Assembly (NCBI GenBank): GCA_035310145.1
Contig: DATGEL010000089.1
Coordinates: forward strand, 1-64,000
DNA length: 64,000 nt
Reading direction: 5' to 3'
Source: Dehalococcoidia bacterium
GTDB taxonomy: Bacteria > Chloroflexota > Dehalococcoidia > CAUJGQ01
Part shown: in pieces, positions 53,467 to 61,759 of the stretch
Layout: each line of letters begins with the position of its first letter
How positions within the stretch are numbered: position 1 is the first letter of the stretch
The notes under the pieces: model-generated
What the model was told of the DNA's origin: nothing
The model's database searches: none
The model's input: only the letters and a program-made list of their open reading frames with translations
Position numbers and translations under genes: made by a program

Positions 53467-53567
53467 AGGCGGGCGATGCTCCGAGGCGCTGGTATCGTGG
53501 GCCAGTCAGCCAGGCCTGGACGGCGTGCCGCCAGACGCATGCAGCATCGGCGCAAGGCCCGAGCGCC

Positions 53568-53595
53568 AGTATAGCGGCGCCCGGGTAACTGTCAA
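53568..53595 (-). promoter_or_regulatory. Near-consensus sigma-70 promoter for the C39 peptidase gene
   Basis: On the minus strand TTGACA (53590-53595) is followed after 16 bases by TATACT (53568-53573), about 100 bases before the peptidase start. GTCAA/TTGAC arms around the -35 region (53590-53612) form a short inverted repeat that could be an operator, possibly for the adjacent MerR protein. Confidence 0.75.
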
Positions 53596-53616
53596 GTTAT
53601 GTTAGCAGTTGACGCA

Positions 53617-54120
53617 TTATTGTGCAGGAATAGCGGCCAGGGGCGCGGCGCCGCAGGAGCAGGCGCCGGCGCCGCCCTCCGCCTCGCCCAGCAGACTGCA
53701 GCCCGAGCACTCGCCCGCCGGGTGGTCGCAGGCACAGTCACCGGCCAGGTGCGCGTCGAGGTTCTGCAACTGGCTCTGCAGCAGGGTCAGCTCGGCGATC
53801 TGCCGGCCCACGTCGTCGATGCGCAGCCCCAGCGCCTCCTTCAGGCGCGGCTCGAAGGCGCGGCAGGGCTCCTCGAAGGCAGCGCGCACCAGCTCGCGCA
53901 CGGCGGGCAGCGCCAGGCCGAGCGCCCGCGCCCGGCGGATCAGCTTCAGACGGCGTACGTCTGCGGCGGAGTAGAGGCGGTAGTTGCCCTCGCTGCGCGG
54001 CGCCGCGCTCAGCAGACCCTGGCTTTCGTAAAAGCGCACCGTCGGCACGGAGACACCGGCCTCGCGCGCCACGGCGCCGATCGTGAAGTGGTGAGCAGGG
54101 ATCGCGGAGGTCGTCGTCAT
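53617..54120 (-). CDS. MerR-family regulator with Cys-rich C-terminus
   Basis: A 167-residue regulator from ATG 54120. The N-terminal HTH is TIGAVAREAGVSVPTVRFYE, SQGLLSAAPRSEGNYRLYSA and ADVRRLKLIRRARALGLALP, as in CueR/SoxR/ZntR relatives. After the dimer helix it has a Cys-rich tail (LAGDCACDHPAGECSGCSLL, GACSCG) suggesting metal or thiol sensing. It begins five bases after the stop of the 128-residue gene, in the operon starting at the encapsulin or just downstream of it. Its own target may be the promoter at 53568-53595. Confidence 0.9.
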   Translation of the reverse strand: MTTTSAIPAHHFTIGAVAREAGVSVPTVRFYESQGLLSAAPRSEGNYRLYSAADVRRLKLIRRARALGLALPAVRELVRAAFEEPCRAFEPRLKEALGLRIDDVGRQIAELTLLQSQLQNLDAHLAGDCACDHPAGECSGCSLLGEAEGGAGACSCGAAPLAAIPAQ

Positions 54121-54125
54121 GCCGG

Positions 54126-54512
54126 CTAGTTCGTGGAGAAGGGGCCGCTGCCGGGCTCGCCGGGCTGGTCGTCGATCTGCTTGCGCAGTTGCTCGGCCAG
54201 CTCCTTCGCCATCTCCTCCATCTTCTCCGGCGTGAGGCCGATGCGCGTCAGCATCTCCTGCATCAAGCGCGAGACTTCGTTGAAGTCCTCCTTGATCAGG
54301 GCGGCGGCCAGCTCGAGCTGCGATTCGAGGTGGGTGAACAGCTCGCGGCGGTCGCTGTCGCTGGTGGTGGCGAGGCCGGCGGCCATCAGTTTGGTGAACA
54401 GGTTCACCGTGCGCGCCACGTGGATGCGGTCTTCGGGCGCGAGGGGAAACTGCCCGGTGATCGCGATCTCCAGCCCGCTCTGCTTGTCGGTGGCGATGTA
54501 CTGATCGGCCAT
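54126..54512 (-). CDS. Unknown acidic helical protein next to the encapsulin gene
   Basis: A 128-residue soluble protein: GLEIAITGQFPLAPEDRIHV (beta-rich start), then helices DRRELFTHLESQLELAAALI, KEDFNEVSRLMQEMLTRIGL and PEKMEEMAKELAEQLRKQID. I recognise no family. It lies 93 bases downstream of the encapsulin gene and five bases before merR. There is no cargo-loading motif at either end (C-terminus GEPGSGPFSTN), so encapsulation is unsupported. A TATACT box six bases before the ATG suggests a leaderless mRNA. Confidence 0.7.
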   Translation of the reverse strand: MADQYIATDKQSGLEIAITGQFPLAPEDRIHVARTVNLFTKLMAAGLATTSDSDRRELFTHLESQLELAAALIKEDFNEVSRLMQEMLTRIGLTPEKMEEMAKELAEQLRKQIDDQPGEPGSGPFSTN

Positions 54513-54518
54513 AAATCA

Positions 54519-54524
54519 AGTATA
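54519..54524 (-). promoter_or_regulatory. TATACT -10 box for a probable leaderless transcript
   Basis: Minus-strand TATACT ends six bases before the ATG of the 54126-54512 gene, and no ribosome site is present between, so the transcript would start at or next to the start codon. A -35 box is not clear. Confidence 0.55.
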
Positions 54525-54605
54525 GAGCGACCGGAGCTGCAAGCGCAGGCGTTCGCGAGATCTGGCCGATCTGACCGGCTGCGATCCGCCTCTGAACTCG
54601 CCGGC

Positions 54606-55445
54606 TCAGCCCGCCAGCACCACGATCGCGCGTGGCTGCTTGATGCGCAGCACCAGCATCTCCAGCACGCGGAAGAGGTGGTTGAGGTTCTCCGGTCCCT
54701 GATAGGCGACGATCATGTCCTGCGCCAGCGCCAGGTCCATCGTTGCGCTTTCGGCGCTCAGCACCAGCGCCGTCTGCTCCGGCACGACCGGCGACTGGTA
54801 GACGCCGCCGCGCACCAGCTTCTGCACCTGTTCCACCGTGAGCAGGCCCGAGTTGCCGTACATGCGGTTCAGCCGCGAGAACAGGAGCGGGCTGGTCAGC
54901 ACGGTCGCAGCGCCGTAGAAGCCCGCACTGAACAGCGCCTCCGTGGCGGCAACGACGGCGTTCAGCGCCTGCTCGGGGTCGTTCCAGTCGCCCAGCGGCC
55001 GCTGCTGGGCGCCGTCCACGGCGCGCAGGCCGGGCAGGCCCAGCAGCAGGTTGCCGTTGACGATCAGGTCGTCCTCGGCGTGGGCGCAGGCGGCGGCGGC
55101 CGCGTCGGCGCCGCCCATGTCGAGCGGGGCGCCGGTCTGCGCCGCCGCTTCCAGGTCGCGCCAGGGCAGGCGGAAGTCCTTGTAGATCAGCGGCACGGGC
55201 AGATAGCGCCGCACGGAGAGGCGCACGCTGGCCGACTCGGCGTTGCCCATCAGGTCCACGGCGCCGCCCGCGCCGCCGGAGAGGCGATCATCGGGCACGG
55301 CCTGCGTGCCGGGGCCGAGCGGCCCGAAGATCGGGATGAAGCGCCGGCAGACCAGCGCCCGGCGCGCGGTCTGCACCACGGTCTCGTCCAGCGCCAACCA
55401 CTGCTCCGGCGTCAACGGCGCCTGATCGCGCAACAGCAGGTCCAT
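54606..55445 (-). CDS. Family 1 encapsulin (Linocin M18-like) nanocompartment shell protein
   Basis: A 279-residue HK97-fold shell protein. ATG 55445 (GGGGGCGAAG upstream) gives MDLLLRDQAPLTPEQWLALD, aligning with the start of T. maritima encapsulin (APLTEKQWQEID). Further matches are RRFIPIFGPLG (GPxG), YLPVPLIYKDFRLPWRDLEA (E-loop/P-domain region), AAACAHAEDDLIVNG, VQKLVRGGVYQSPVVPEQTA, VLSAESATMDLALAQDMIVA and VLEMLVLRIKQPRAIVVL, all in family order. Such shells self-assemble and load cargo by short peptides. A candidate cargo gene lies divergently at 55646. No DyP peroxidase, ferritin-like or flavoprotein cargo is nearby. Confidence 0.9.
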   Translation of the reverse strand: MDLLLRDQAPLTPEQWLALDETVVQTARRALVCRRFIPIFGPLGPGTQAVPDDRLSGGAGGAVDLMGNAESASVRLSVRRYLPVPLIYKDFRLPWRDLEAAAQTGAPLDMGGADAAAAACAHAEDDLIVNGNLLLGLPGLRAVDGAQQRPLGDWNDPEQALNAVVAATEALFSAGFYGAATVLTSPLLFSRLNRMYGNSGLLTVEQVQKLVRGGVYQSPVVPEQTALVLSAESATMDLALAQDMIVAYQGPENLNHLFRVLEMLVLRIKQPRAIVVLAG

Positions 55446-55645
55446 GCTTCGCCCCCATGCCCGGCGCATCGCGCACCGGCGCAGCGCCCAGATCGGCGGC
55501 GCCAGCGTAGTACGTCCGCAACCGCTTGCACATGCCCCGATAAGCTGAAGACAGCCGCCGCGCGGCCGCTACGATGCGGGAGAAGCCGCGCGCCGCGATC
55601 GGCGCAGGCGCCGCGGCGCAGCAGTGCCGGTGCGAGGTGCGCGAG

Positions 55646-56182
55646 ATGGCTGCAAGCGGAACGGGGAAGCCGGCGCAGTTTACCGTGGGCAGCCTGATCC
55701 CCGGCTGGCAGCCGCCGGCCGAGGCTCTGCCGCTGGAAGCGCCGAACTGGGCGGTCAGCGACGGCGTGGTGCGGCAGGGCGCGCCGCTGGCCGGCTACAC
55801 CGCGGCGGGCGTGGAGCGGCTGCACTACAACAACCCGTACGGCCAGACGATGGAGCGGGTCTGGTTCGACGGGAAGATCGTCTTCGCCATCGATGTCGGC
55901 CGCGTCGAGGTCGACGTGTCGAAAGTGAAGGTCGCGCAGGAGTACCAGGTCGTCTACGCCGTCGATCTGGACGAGGAGCTGAAGCTGCGCGCCGAGCCGG
56001 AGCTCGTGCCGGACCAGCTCAACATCTACGACTCGGTGCCGGGCATGGCGAAGTACAGCCCGCTCTGGCAGTTCAACTACGTGATCGTGCCGCGCGGCTA
56101 CGCGCCGAACACGCTGCGCTCGGAGCGTGACTGCCTCGCCAGCGGCTACGAGATACGCCGGAGCAACGTCGTCGAGAACTGA
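55646..56182 (+). CDS. Unknown protein divergent from encapsulin, with cargo-loading-peptide-like motif
   Basis: About 178 residues from ATG 55646 (GAGGTG upstream); an in-frame ATG at 55574 would add 24 residues without homology signs. Residues 11-20 read QFTVGSLIPG, very similar to encapsulin cargo-loading motifs such as LTVGSLRR of Myxococcus EncB/EncC. The rest is a compact beta-rich domain: ERLHYNNPYGQTMERVWFDG, KIVFAIDVGRVEVDVSKVKV, NIYDSVPGMAKYSPLWQFNY, VIVPRGYAPNTLRSERDCLA. I know no enzyme with this pattern. Its start faces the encapsulin gene across 200 bases, so a shared control region is likely. Confidence 0.75.
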   Translation: MAASGTGKPAQFTVGSLIPGWQPPAEALPLEAPNWAVSDGVVRQGAPLAGYTAAGVERLHYNNPYGQTMERVWFDGKIVFAIDVGRVEVDVSKVKVAQEYQVVYAVDLDEELKLRAEPELVPDQLNIYDSVPGMAKYSPLWQFNYVIVPRGYAPNTLRSERDCLASGYEIRRSNVVEN

Positions 56183-56376
56183 CCGGTGGTGTAACGGCCG
56201 CCGTGCGCGGCCCAATCACAGCCCGGGCCACAGTTCCCGAGGTCGGTGAACGCTCCCGCGGCCGTATCACGCCCGCGCCGCGTGGCATACACTGGTCGCG
56301 TGCCCGGCGTGACCGCTTTGCCGGACACATGTGCGTGCCCGGAACGGCCGGCCGTTGCCGATCTGTCGAGGTGCCG

Positions 56377-57321
56377 ATGGTCCAGCTTGCAGCCATGCTG
56401 CTGCTGCCCGAATACCGCCCGCGTGTGTGGGGCGGCCGGCGGCTGAAGGCCGCCGACCCGCCGATCGGCGAGGCCTGGATCTGTTACGAGGGCAGCGAGC
56501 TTGGCGGCGGTGCGCAGGCAGGCGCCACGCTTCAGGAACTTGCCGCGCGCTTCGGCCCCGCGCTGACCGGCCGCCGCGCCCCGCACGGCGGCAAGCGCTT
56601 TCCCATCCTGCTCAAACTGCTGGACACGGCCGACTGGCTCTCCATCCAGGTGCATCCGAACGACGCGCAGGCCCGGCGGCTGGAAGGCCGCGAGGCGATC
56701 GGCAAAACCGAGGCGTGGCATGTGCTGGACGCCGGCGCCGAGGCGCGCCTGATCGCCGGGCTGCGGCCGGGCAGCAGCCGCGGCGCCCTGCGTCGGGCGC
56801 TCGCTAACGGCGGGCTGCTGCCGCTGCTCTGCGAGCGCGCTGTCACGCCAGGCGACACACTGCTGATTCCGGCCGGCACGGTGCACGCGCCGGGTCCCGG
56901 TCTGCTGCTTTACGAGGTGCAGCAGATGTCGGACATCACCTATCGCCTCTGGGACTGGGACCGCCCGCAGACGGCCGGCCGCGCGCTGCATCTCGACCAG
57001 GCACTCAGTGTCGTGGACGCGGCCGCCGATCCGCCGCTGCGCCATGCCGGCCCGCCGGCCGAGGGCTACACCCCGCTCACCGGCTGCCCCTACTTCACGC
57101 TCACGCTGCTGCGCGCGGAGCGACAGCCGCTGCGCCTGGCGCCGGACGGGGAGACGTTTCACGCCCTGACGCTGACGGCGGGCGCGGCCGAGCTGCACGG
57201 CGCGGGCTGGAGCCTGCCGCTCGCGCCGTACGAGACCGCCGTGGTGCCCGCCGAGTGCCCGGATTACGCGTTCATCCCAGCGTCAGGTGGTTGCACGGCA
57301 CTGCTGGCGGCGCTGCCCTGA
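56377..57321 (+). CDS. manA: Type I mannose-6-phosphate isomerase
   Basis: A 314-residue zinc enzyme interconverting mannose 6-phosphate and fructose 6-phosphate. ATG 56377 follows GAGGTG. Zinc ligands are in SIQVHPNDAQARRL (Gln, His), IGKTEAWHVLDAGAEARLIA (Glu) and PAGTVHAPGPG (His); LPEYRPRVWGGRRLKA and YRLWDWDRP are family hallmarks. It is shorter than the E. coli enzyme (391), like many bacterial short forms. Downstream, a small reading frame and a terminator follow. Confidence 0.93.
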   Translation: MVQLAAMLLLPEYRPRVWGGRRLKAADPPIGEAWICYEGSELGGGAQAGATLQELAARFGPALTGRRAPHGGKRFPILLKLLDTADWLSIQVHPNDAQARRLEGREAIGKTEAWHVLDAGAEARLIAGLRPGSSRGALRRALANGGLLPLLCERAVTPGDTLLIPAGTVHAPGPGLLLYEVQQMSDITYRLWDWDRPQTAGRALHLDQALSVVDAAADPPLRHAGPPAEGYTPLTGCPYFTLTLLRAERQPLRLAPDGETFHALTLTAGAAELHGAGWSLPLAPYETAVVPAECPDYAFIPASGGCTALLAALP

Positions 57322-57431
57322 TGGGCGTTACACAACCAATTGTCAGGCCACGTTCATGGACGGCCCGCGCCTGCGAATGCTACGCTGAACGTAGTTCGGA
57401 AGCAGTTCGCTCTCGCGGAGGCAGGGCACTC

Positions 57432-57542
57432 GTGCGGCAATTCCGGCGGCCAACCGCGCAACACTGGGCGACGCTCGTGCAAGGCGGGCGTCACCCGCTG
57501 CTGACCGCCCATGGCCCGTTCGTCGCTGCCGCAAGCCCCTAG
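57432..57542 (+). CDS. Possible 36-residue small protein
   Basis: GTG-initiated frame reading VRQFRRPTAQHWATLVQGGR, HPLLTAHGPFVAAASP, with GGAGG 11 bases upstream and a stem-loop with a T-rich tail 26 bases after the stop. It could be a small protein, a leader peptide or chance. Confidence 0.35.
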   Translation: MRQFRRPTAQHWATLVQGGRHPLLTAHGPFVAAASP

Positions 57543-57567
57543 ATCGCCTCAACGGCAGCCGTGTTCG

Positions 57568-57594
57568 AGAGCCACGGGAATTTCCCGCGGCTCT
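57568..57594 (+). terminator. Rho-independent terminator-like stem-loop
   Basis: AGAGCCACGGGAA (57568-57580) pairs with TTCCCGCGGCTCT (57582-57594) with one mismatch, followed by TCTGTTTTGCTTGTGTTTG. This is the most T-rich hairpin tail in the window; it would end manA or the small frame. Confidence 0.7.
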
Positions 57595-57699
57595 TCTGTT
57601 TTGCTTGTGTTTGCCGCTCCCGCGCCGCACGGAAGGAGGGTCTGAAGGCGTCGCTCAGTGAGCGGGTCCAGCCGTGTTGACGACCTGGGAGAGAGCGTG

Positions 57700-58050
57700 A
57701 TGTCCCACATCGAAACCTGGGCAGAGATTGTGCGCCTGGAAGCGGCGCTGCGGGAGCGCAAGGCTGCGCGGCGCGCCCGGCTGGGTCCTCTCCCGGAGCG
57801 CAAGAACGGCTGGCTTGGCCTGCGGGCGGCGATCGAGCGGCTGGCGCACCGCCTGCGGCGCCGTCCCGCCGCGCCGCAGGCGGCCGCGGACACGGCGCCC
57901 AGGCAACCCGCCTGCCGCGGCCGCACGCTGGCGGCGCGCCGGGTGTGCCGGGTCTGCGGCGCTCGCACACACGGCGCGACGGCCTTCCGCCCCGGCTACC
58001 GCCCGCGCCGCTGCGCACGGCCGATCGCGCGGGGCAAGTCGCGGATCTGA
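57700..58050 (+). CDS. Small basic hypothetical protein with a CxxC motif
   Basis: About 116 residues from ATG 57700, preceded by GGGAGAGAG. It is Arg-rich (RLEAALRERKAARRARLG, AIERLAHRLRRRPA), with VCRVCGARTHGATAFRPGYR near the end, a half zinc-ribbon-like CxxC. No second pair is seen. It may bind nucleic acid. The coding potential is moderate. Confidence 0.45.
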   Translation: MSHIETWAEIVRLEAALRERKAARRARLGPLPERKNGWLGLRAAIERLAHRLRRRPAAPQAAADTAPRQPACRGRTLAARRVCRVCGARTHGATAFRPGYRPRRCARPIARGKSRI

Positions 58051-58104
58051 GGTTCCACGGCGCAACGCAGTGCCGGTCTGCCGGTCCGCTCAGGTCGAGC
58101 TCGC

Positions 58105-59427
58105 TCACAGTGGCGGCGGTTGCCAGCCGCCCAGCGCGGCCTCGACCTGCCGTGCCAGCGCGAGCGCTACCTCCTCCCGCCAGGGCCGGGCGACGATCTG
58201 CACGCCGATCGGCAGCCCCTCGGGCGAGGCGCCGGCGCGCACCACGACACAGGGCCAGCCGGTGAGGCTGTACGGCACGGTGTAGCTGATCATGCTCGCC
58301 TGCCGGAAGTCGTTCGCCGTCCAGTTCTTCGATGTCCCGTGCGGCACGGCGGGCACCGCGGCCACGGGGCAGACGATCGCGTCCCAGCGCTGCATGAACT
58401 GCAGCATCGTGCTGCGGAAGCGGCCCCAGCGGCGCAACAGGCGGTAGAAGTCCGCGGTGGGCATCCTACCGTCGATCACCGACTCCCAGTAGCCCTGCGT
58501 GATCGGCCAGGCGCGCTCGATGCCCTCCGGCCGCTGCTCCTCCAGCGCCGCAACGCACGCCCTGAGCGATTGCGCCGCCGCGCGCACCGCCGCCGCGACG
58601 GCCGCAGCCGCCTCGCTCACGCCATCATTGGTGAAGCAGGCGACGCGCAGCACGGCCAGGTCCACGCCGGCCGCGTCGAGCAGCGGCACCGGCGCAACGC
58701 CGGCGTCGAAGCCGTCCGGACCGGCGATCAGCGGCAGCGCCAGGCAGAGATCCTCGACGCGGCGGGCGAGCAGCCCGACCTGCGTGCGCGGATCGTGCAT
58801 GTCGCCGGTCTGGCCGCCGGTGGTGGTCGGCACGCGGCCGGCGGTCGGCTTGATCGTGACGATGCCGCAGTTGTGCGCCGGCAGGCGCAGGCTGCCGCCC
58901 GAGTCGCTGCCCAGGCCGAGCGGTGAACCGCCCGCGGCGATCAGCGCCGCCTCGCCGCCGCTGCTGCCGCCGGGTGTGCGGCTCAGGTTGTACGGATTGC
59001 TGGTGCGGCCGTAGACCGGGTTGTCGGTCTCGATGCCGCCGCCCCAGGGCGGCACGTTGGTCTTGCCCAGCACGATGCCGCCCGCCGCGCGCAGCCGCGC
59101 GACAACCGTCGCGTCGCGATCAGGGATGAAGCCGGCGCGCTCCGCCACGCCCATCGCGCCGATTACGCCGGCCACATCGAGCGTGTCTTTGACGGTGAAG
59201 GGGACGCCGTGCAGCGGGCCCGGCTGCTCGCCCCGCGCGAGGGCCGCATCGGCCGTGCGGGCAGCCGCCCGCGCCTCTTCTGCCGGCAGTTGCACGACGG
59301 CGTTGATCTGCGGATTGATCGCCGCAATCCGCGCCAGGTGCGCCTCGATCACCGCGGCCGACGAGACCTCGCGCTCACGGACTGCCCGCGCCAGCTCCGT
59401 GGCCGGCGCGAACGTCAGCGGGATCAT
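58105..59427 (-). CDS. Amidase signature family enzyme
   Basis: A 440-residue amidase; ATG 59427 has AAAGGA upstream, and the longer open frame into the repeat is rejected. Catalytic Lys80 in VPFTVKDTLDVAG, cis-Ser155 and neighbour in RTPGGSSGGEAALIAAG, and nucleophile Ser179 in LGSDSGGSLRLP are all present. It resembles bacterial amidases of the GatA/6-aminohexanoate group but no gatB/gatC is near. It is probably a hydrolase of small amides. It stands alone and is flanked by repeat copies. Confidence 0.95.
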   Translation of the reverse strand: MIPLTFAPATELARAVREREVSSAAVIEAHLARIAAINPQINAVVQLPAEEARAAARTADAALARGEQPGPLHGVPFTVKDTLDVAGVIGAMGVAERAGFIPDRDATVVARLRAAGGIVLGKTNVPPWGGGIETDNPVYGRTSNPYNLSRTPGGSSGGEAALIAAGGSPLGLGSDSGGSLRLPAHNCGIVTIKPTAGRVPTTTGGQTGDMHDPRTQVGLLARRVEDLCLALPLIAGPDGFDAGVAPVPLLDAAGVDLAVLRVACFTNDGVSEAAAAVAAAVRAAAQSLRACVAALEEQRPEGIERAWPITQGYWESVIDGRMPTADFYRLLRRWGRFRSTMLQFMQRWDAIVCPVAAVPAVPHGTSKNWTANDFRQASMISYTVPYSLTGWPCVVVRAGASPEGLPIGVQIVARPWREEVALALARQVEAALGGWQPPPL

Positions 59428-59608
59428 GGATGTCCTTTCGTGGCCCTCCGCGCCTCCGCGGACGCGGAGCCGGCATGCTCTGTTCGACTCGCCCGTGTGC
59501 GGTTGCCGCCATCGCATCCACCTCCGCAGCTGGTGCCGCGACGATAGCACAGCGCGCCGCGCCGCACGCCTGCTCGCCGCGCCGCGGGTCGCGCCGGCAG
59601 GCGCGACG

Positions 59609-59755
59609 GGCGCACGCCGTGCGCCCCTGCCGCGGCCTGCTAACCCGGCGCCGCCGCGGACCTTCCTCCGCGAGATCGCCCCTCTCCCTCTCCCAGGATT
59701 GGGAGAAGGAGAGGGGTCGTAGAAACGAAGTGAGGATGAGGGTCCGCTCCACCCT
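59609..59755. repeat. Dispersed intergenic repeat, long form, copy 2
   Basis: Shares with 2264-2395, in order, GCGCACGCC, TGCGCCCCTGC, TGCTAACCCG, CGGACCTTCCTCC, ATCGCCCCTCTCCCT and the core CCCAGGATTGGGAGAAGGAG. It lies upstream of the exporter gene on the plus strand. Confidence 0.85.
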
Positions 59756-59797
59756 CACGTTGACGTGAGAGTTGGCGGTCGCGTACCCTGCGGATGC

Positions 59798-61558
59798 ATG
59801 CGAACCGTCCTGCGCATCTTCTCGTATCTGCGTTACAACCGCGGCGCCACCGCGCTGGCCTACATCGCCCTGGCCGGCGCGGCGCTGTTCAACATCATCA
59901 CGCCGCTGGTGATCAAGCAGGCGATCGACTTCGGCCTGGCGCACAACAGCCGCTCCTTCCTGGTGCTCGCGGGTGTGCTGGTCGTGGCCGTTGCGCTCGT
60001 GCAGGGCGTCTTCGAGTTCTTCCAGAGCTATCTCGGCCAGTACCTCTCGCAGACCGTGGCGTTGCGCCTGCGCGACGACCTCTACGAGGCCGTGCAGCGG
60101 CAGAGCTTCGCCTTCCACGACCGCAGCGAGACGGGCCAGCTCATGTCCCGCGCCACGGTCGACGTCGAGCAGGTGCGGGCCTTCATCCAGCTCGGCCTGC
60201 TGCAGTTGACTTACGCGGTGGTGCTCTTCGCGATCACCGTGGTGGTGGCGCTGCGCATCAACTGGCAGATGGGACTGCTCTTCCTCGCCGTGATGCCGCT
60301 GATCGGGTTGCGCGCCTGGAGCGTGAGCCGCAGCCTGCGGTCGCTCTGGGTGCGGGTGCAGGGGGCGCAGGGCGCCTTCACCAGCGTCTTGCAGGAGAAC
60401 CTGGTGGGCGCCCGCGTGGTGCGCGCCTTCACGCGCGAGCGCGAGGAGCTGGACAAATTCAACGTCTCCAACCGCATCGTGCGCGTCGATTCGCTGGAGG
60501 CGAACCGGCTCGCCGCCTTCAACCAGCCGCTGATGACCTTCCTGCTCAACGCCGCCACGGCGATCATCGTGATCTACGGCGGCTACGCGGTGATGCATCA
60601 CCAGCTGACGCTGGGCGGGCTCGTCGCCTTTCTTGAATACCGCACCAACCTCACCGGCCCGGTGCGCACGATCGGCTTCCTGCTCAACCTCTGGACGCGG
60701 GCCACGGCCGGCGGCCAACGCATCTTCGAGATCCTTGACGCCGAGCGCGAAGTGCACGAGCGGCCCGGCGCCGTGGCGCTGGCCGGCGTGCGGGGCCACG
60801 TACGCTTCGAGCGCGTCTCGTTCGGCTACAGCCGCGAGCGTCCCGTCCTGCGCGAGATCGAGATCGATGCGCCGCCGGGCACGCTTGTCGCCCTGCTCGG
60901 CCCCTCGGGCAGCGGCAAGAGCACGATTACCCAGCTCCTGCCGCGCTTCTACGATGTGACCGAGGGCCGCATCACGATCGACGGCCACGACATCCGCGAC
61001 GTGACGCTGGAGTCGCTGCGCCGCGCGGTCGGCATCGTCCTGCAGGACCCGTTCCTCTTCTCCGCCACGATCCGCGAGAACATCGCCTACGGCGCGCCGG
61101 GCGCCACGCCCGAGCAGATCGAGGCCGTGGCCCGCGCGGCGCGGCTGCACGAGTTCATCACCAGCCTGCCCGACGGCTATGAGACATGGGTGGGAGAGCG
61201 CGGCATCACGCTCTCCGGCGGCCAGCGCCAGCGCGTCGCCATCGCCCGCACGCTGCTGCTCGACCCGAAAGTGCTGATCCTGGACGACGCGACCAGCAGC
61301 GTGGACATGGAGACCGAATATCTGATTCAGCAGGCGCTGGCCGAGCTGCTGCGCGGCCGCACGACCTTCGTGATTGCGCAGCGGCTGCGCACCGTGCGCG
61401 ACGCCGACGAGATCCTGGTGCTGAAGGACGGGCGCATCGTGGAGCGCGGCCACCACGAGGAGCTGCTTGCGAACGAAGGCCCGTACCGCGAGATCTACGA
61501 CCTGGAGCTGCGCGACCAGGAGGAGCTGAGCGAGATGGCGGCGGTACGGCCCTCATAA
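59798..61558 (+). CDS. ABC exporter half-transporter, degenerate ATPase site (heterodimer subunit 1)
   Basis: A 586-residue MsbA-like protein: six-helix domain (residues 1-330) and a nucleotide-binding domain with Walker A ALLGPSGSGKSTITQLLPRF near residue 368, signature TLSGGQRQRVAIARTLLL near 472 and Walker B VLILDDATSSVDMETE near 493. The residue after the Walker B Asp is Asp instead of the catalytic Glu, so its site is degenerate. It forms a pair with the next gene, as in TmrAB or BmrCD. The start at ATG 59798 is preferred. Confidence 0.95.
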   Translation: MRTVLRIFSYLRYNRGATALAYIALAGAALFNIITPLVIKQAIDFGLAHNSRSFLVLAGVLVVAVALVQGVFEFFQSYLGQYLSQTVALRLRDDLYEAVQRQSFAFHDRSETGQLMSRATVDVEQVRAFIQLGLLQLTYAVVLFAITVVVALRINWQMGLLFLAVMPLIGLRAWSVSRSLRSLWVRVQGAQGAFTSVLQENLVGARVVRAFTREREELDKFNVSNRIVRVDSLEANRLAAFNQPLMTFLLNAATAIIVIYGGYAVMHHQLTLGGLVAFLEYRTNLTGPVRTIGFLLNLWTRATAGGQRIFEILDAEREVHERPGAVALAGVRGHVRFERVSFGYSRERPVLREIEIDAPPGTLVALLGPSGSGKSTITQLLPRFYDVTEGRITIDGHDIRDVTLESLRRAVGIVLQDPFLFSATIRENIAYGAPGATPEQIEAVARAARLHEFITSLPDGYETWVGERGITLSGGQRQRVAIARTLLLDPKVLILDDATSSVDMETEYLIQQALAELLRGRTTFVIAQRLRTVRDADEILVLKDGRIVERGHHEELLANEGPYREIYDLELRDQEELSEMAAVRPS

Positions 61559-61565
61559 CCCCCAT

Positions 61566-61637
61566 CCCCCTTCTCTCCCATACAGGCCGCAATCGTCTCG
61601 CGGTCCACCGAACTTCTGTGTATGGGAGAGAAGGGGG
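61566..61637. repeat. Dispersed repeat, CCCATAC variant, 18-bp arms
   Basis: CCCCCTTCTCTCCCATAC (61566-61583) is perfectly inverted at 61620-61637; same arms as 41093-41158. It lies between the two exporter genes. Confidence 0.85.
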
Positions 61638-61759
61638 CGATCGCTGGGAGGTTTCGCGGGCAAGCCGGTCGGCGTGGCTTGCGGCGTGCTGCGCAGGGAG
61701 CGCTGCCAACCGTCTGGTAGGGGCCGTCCGGGAACGGCCCGTCGCGGCCGCAGCCACGA

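Larger units (their letters stand above)
57322..57699. other. Intergenic region with a small reading frame and a terminator
   Basis: It holds the 36-codon frame (57432-57542) and the stem-loop at 57568-57594. Nothing else is recognised. Confidence 0.5.

Noticed and set aside
54126-54512. The 128-residue neighbour as encapsulin cargo
   Set aside because: No cargo-loading-like motif at either end; a divergent gene has a better motif.
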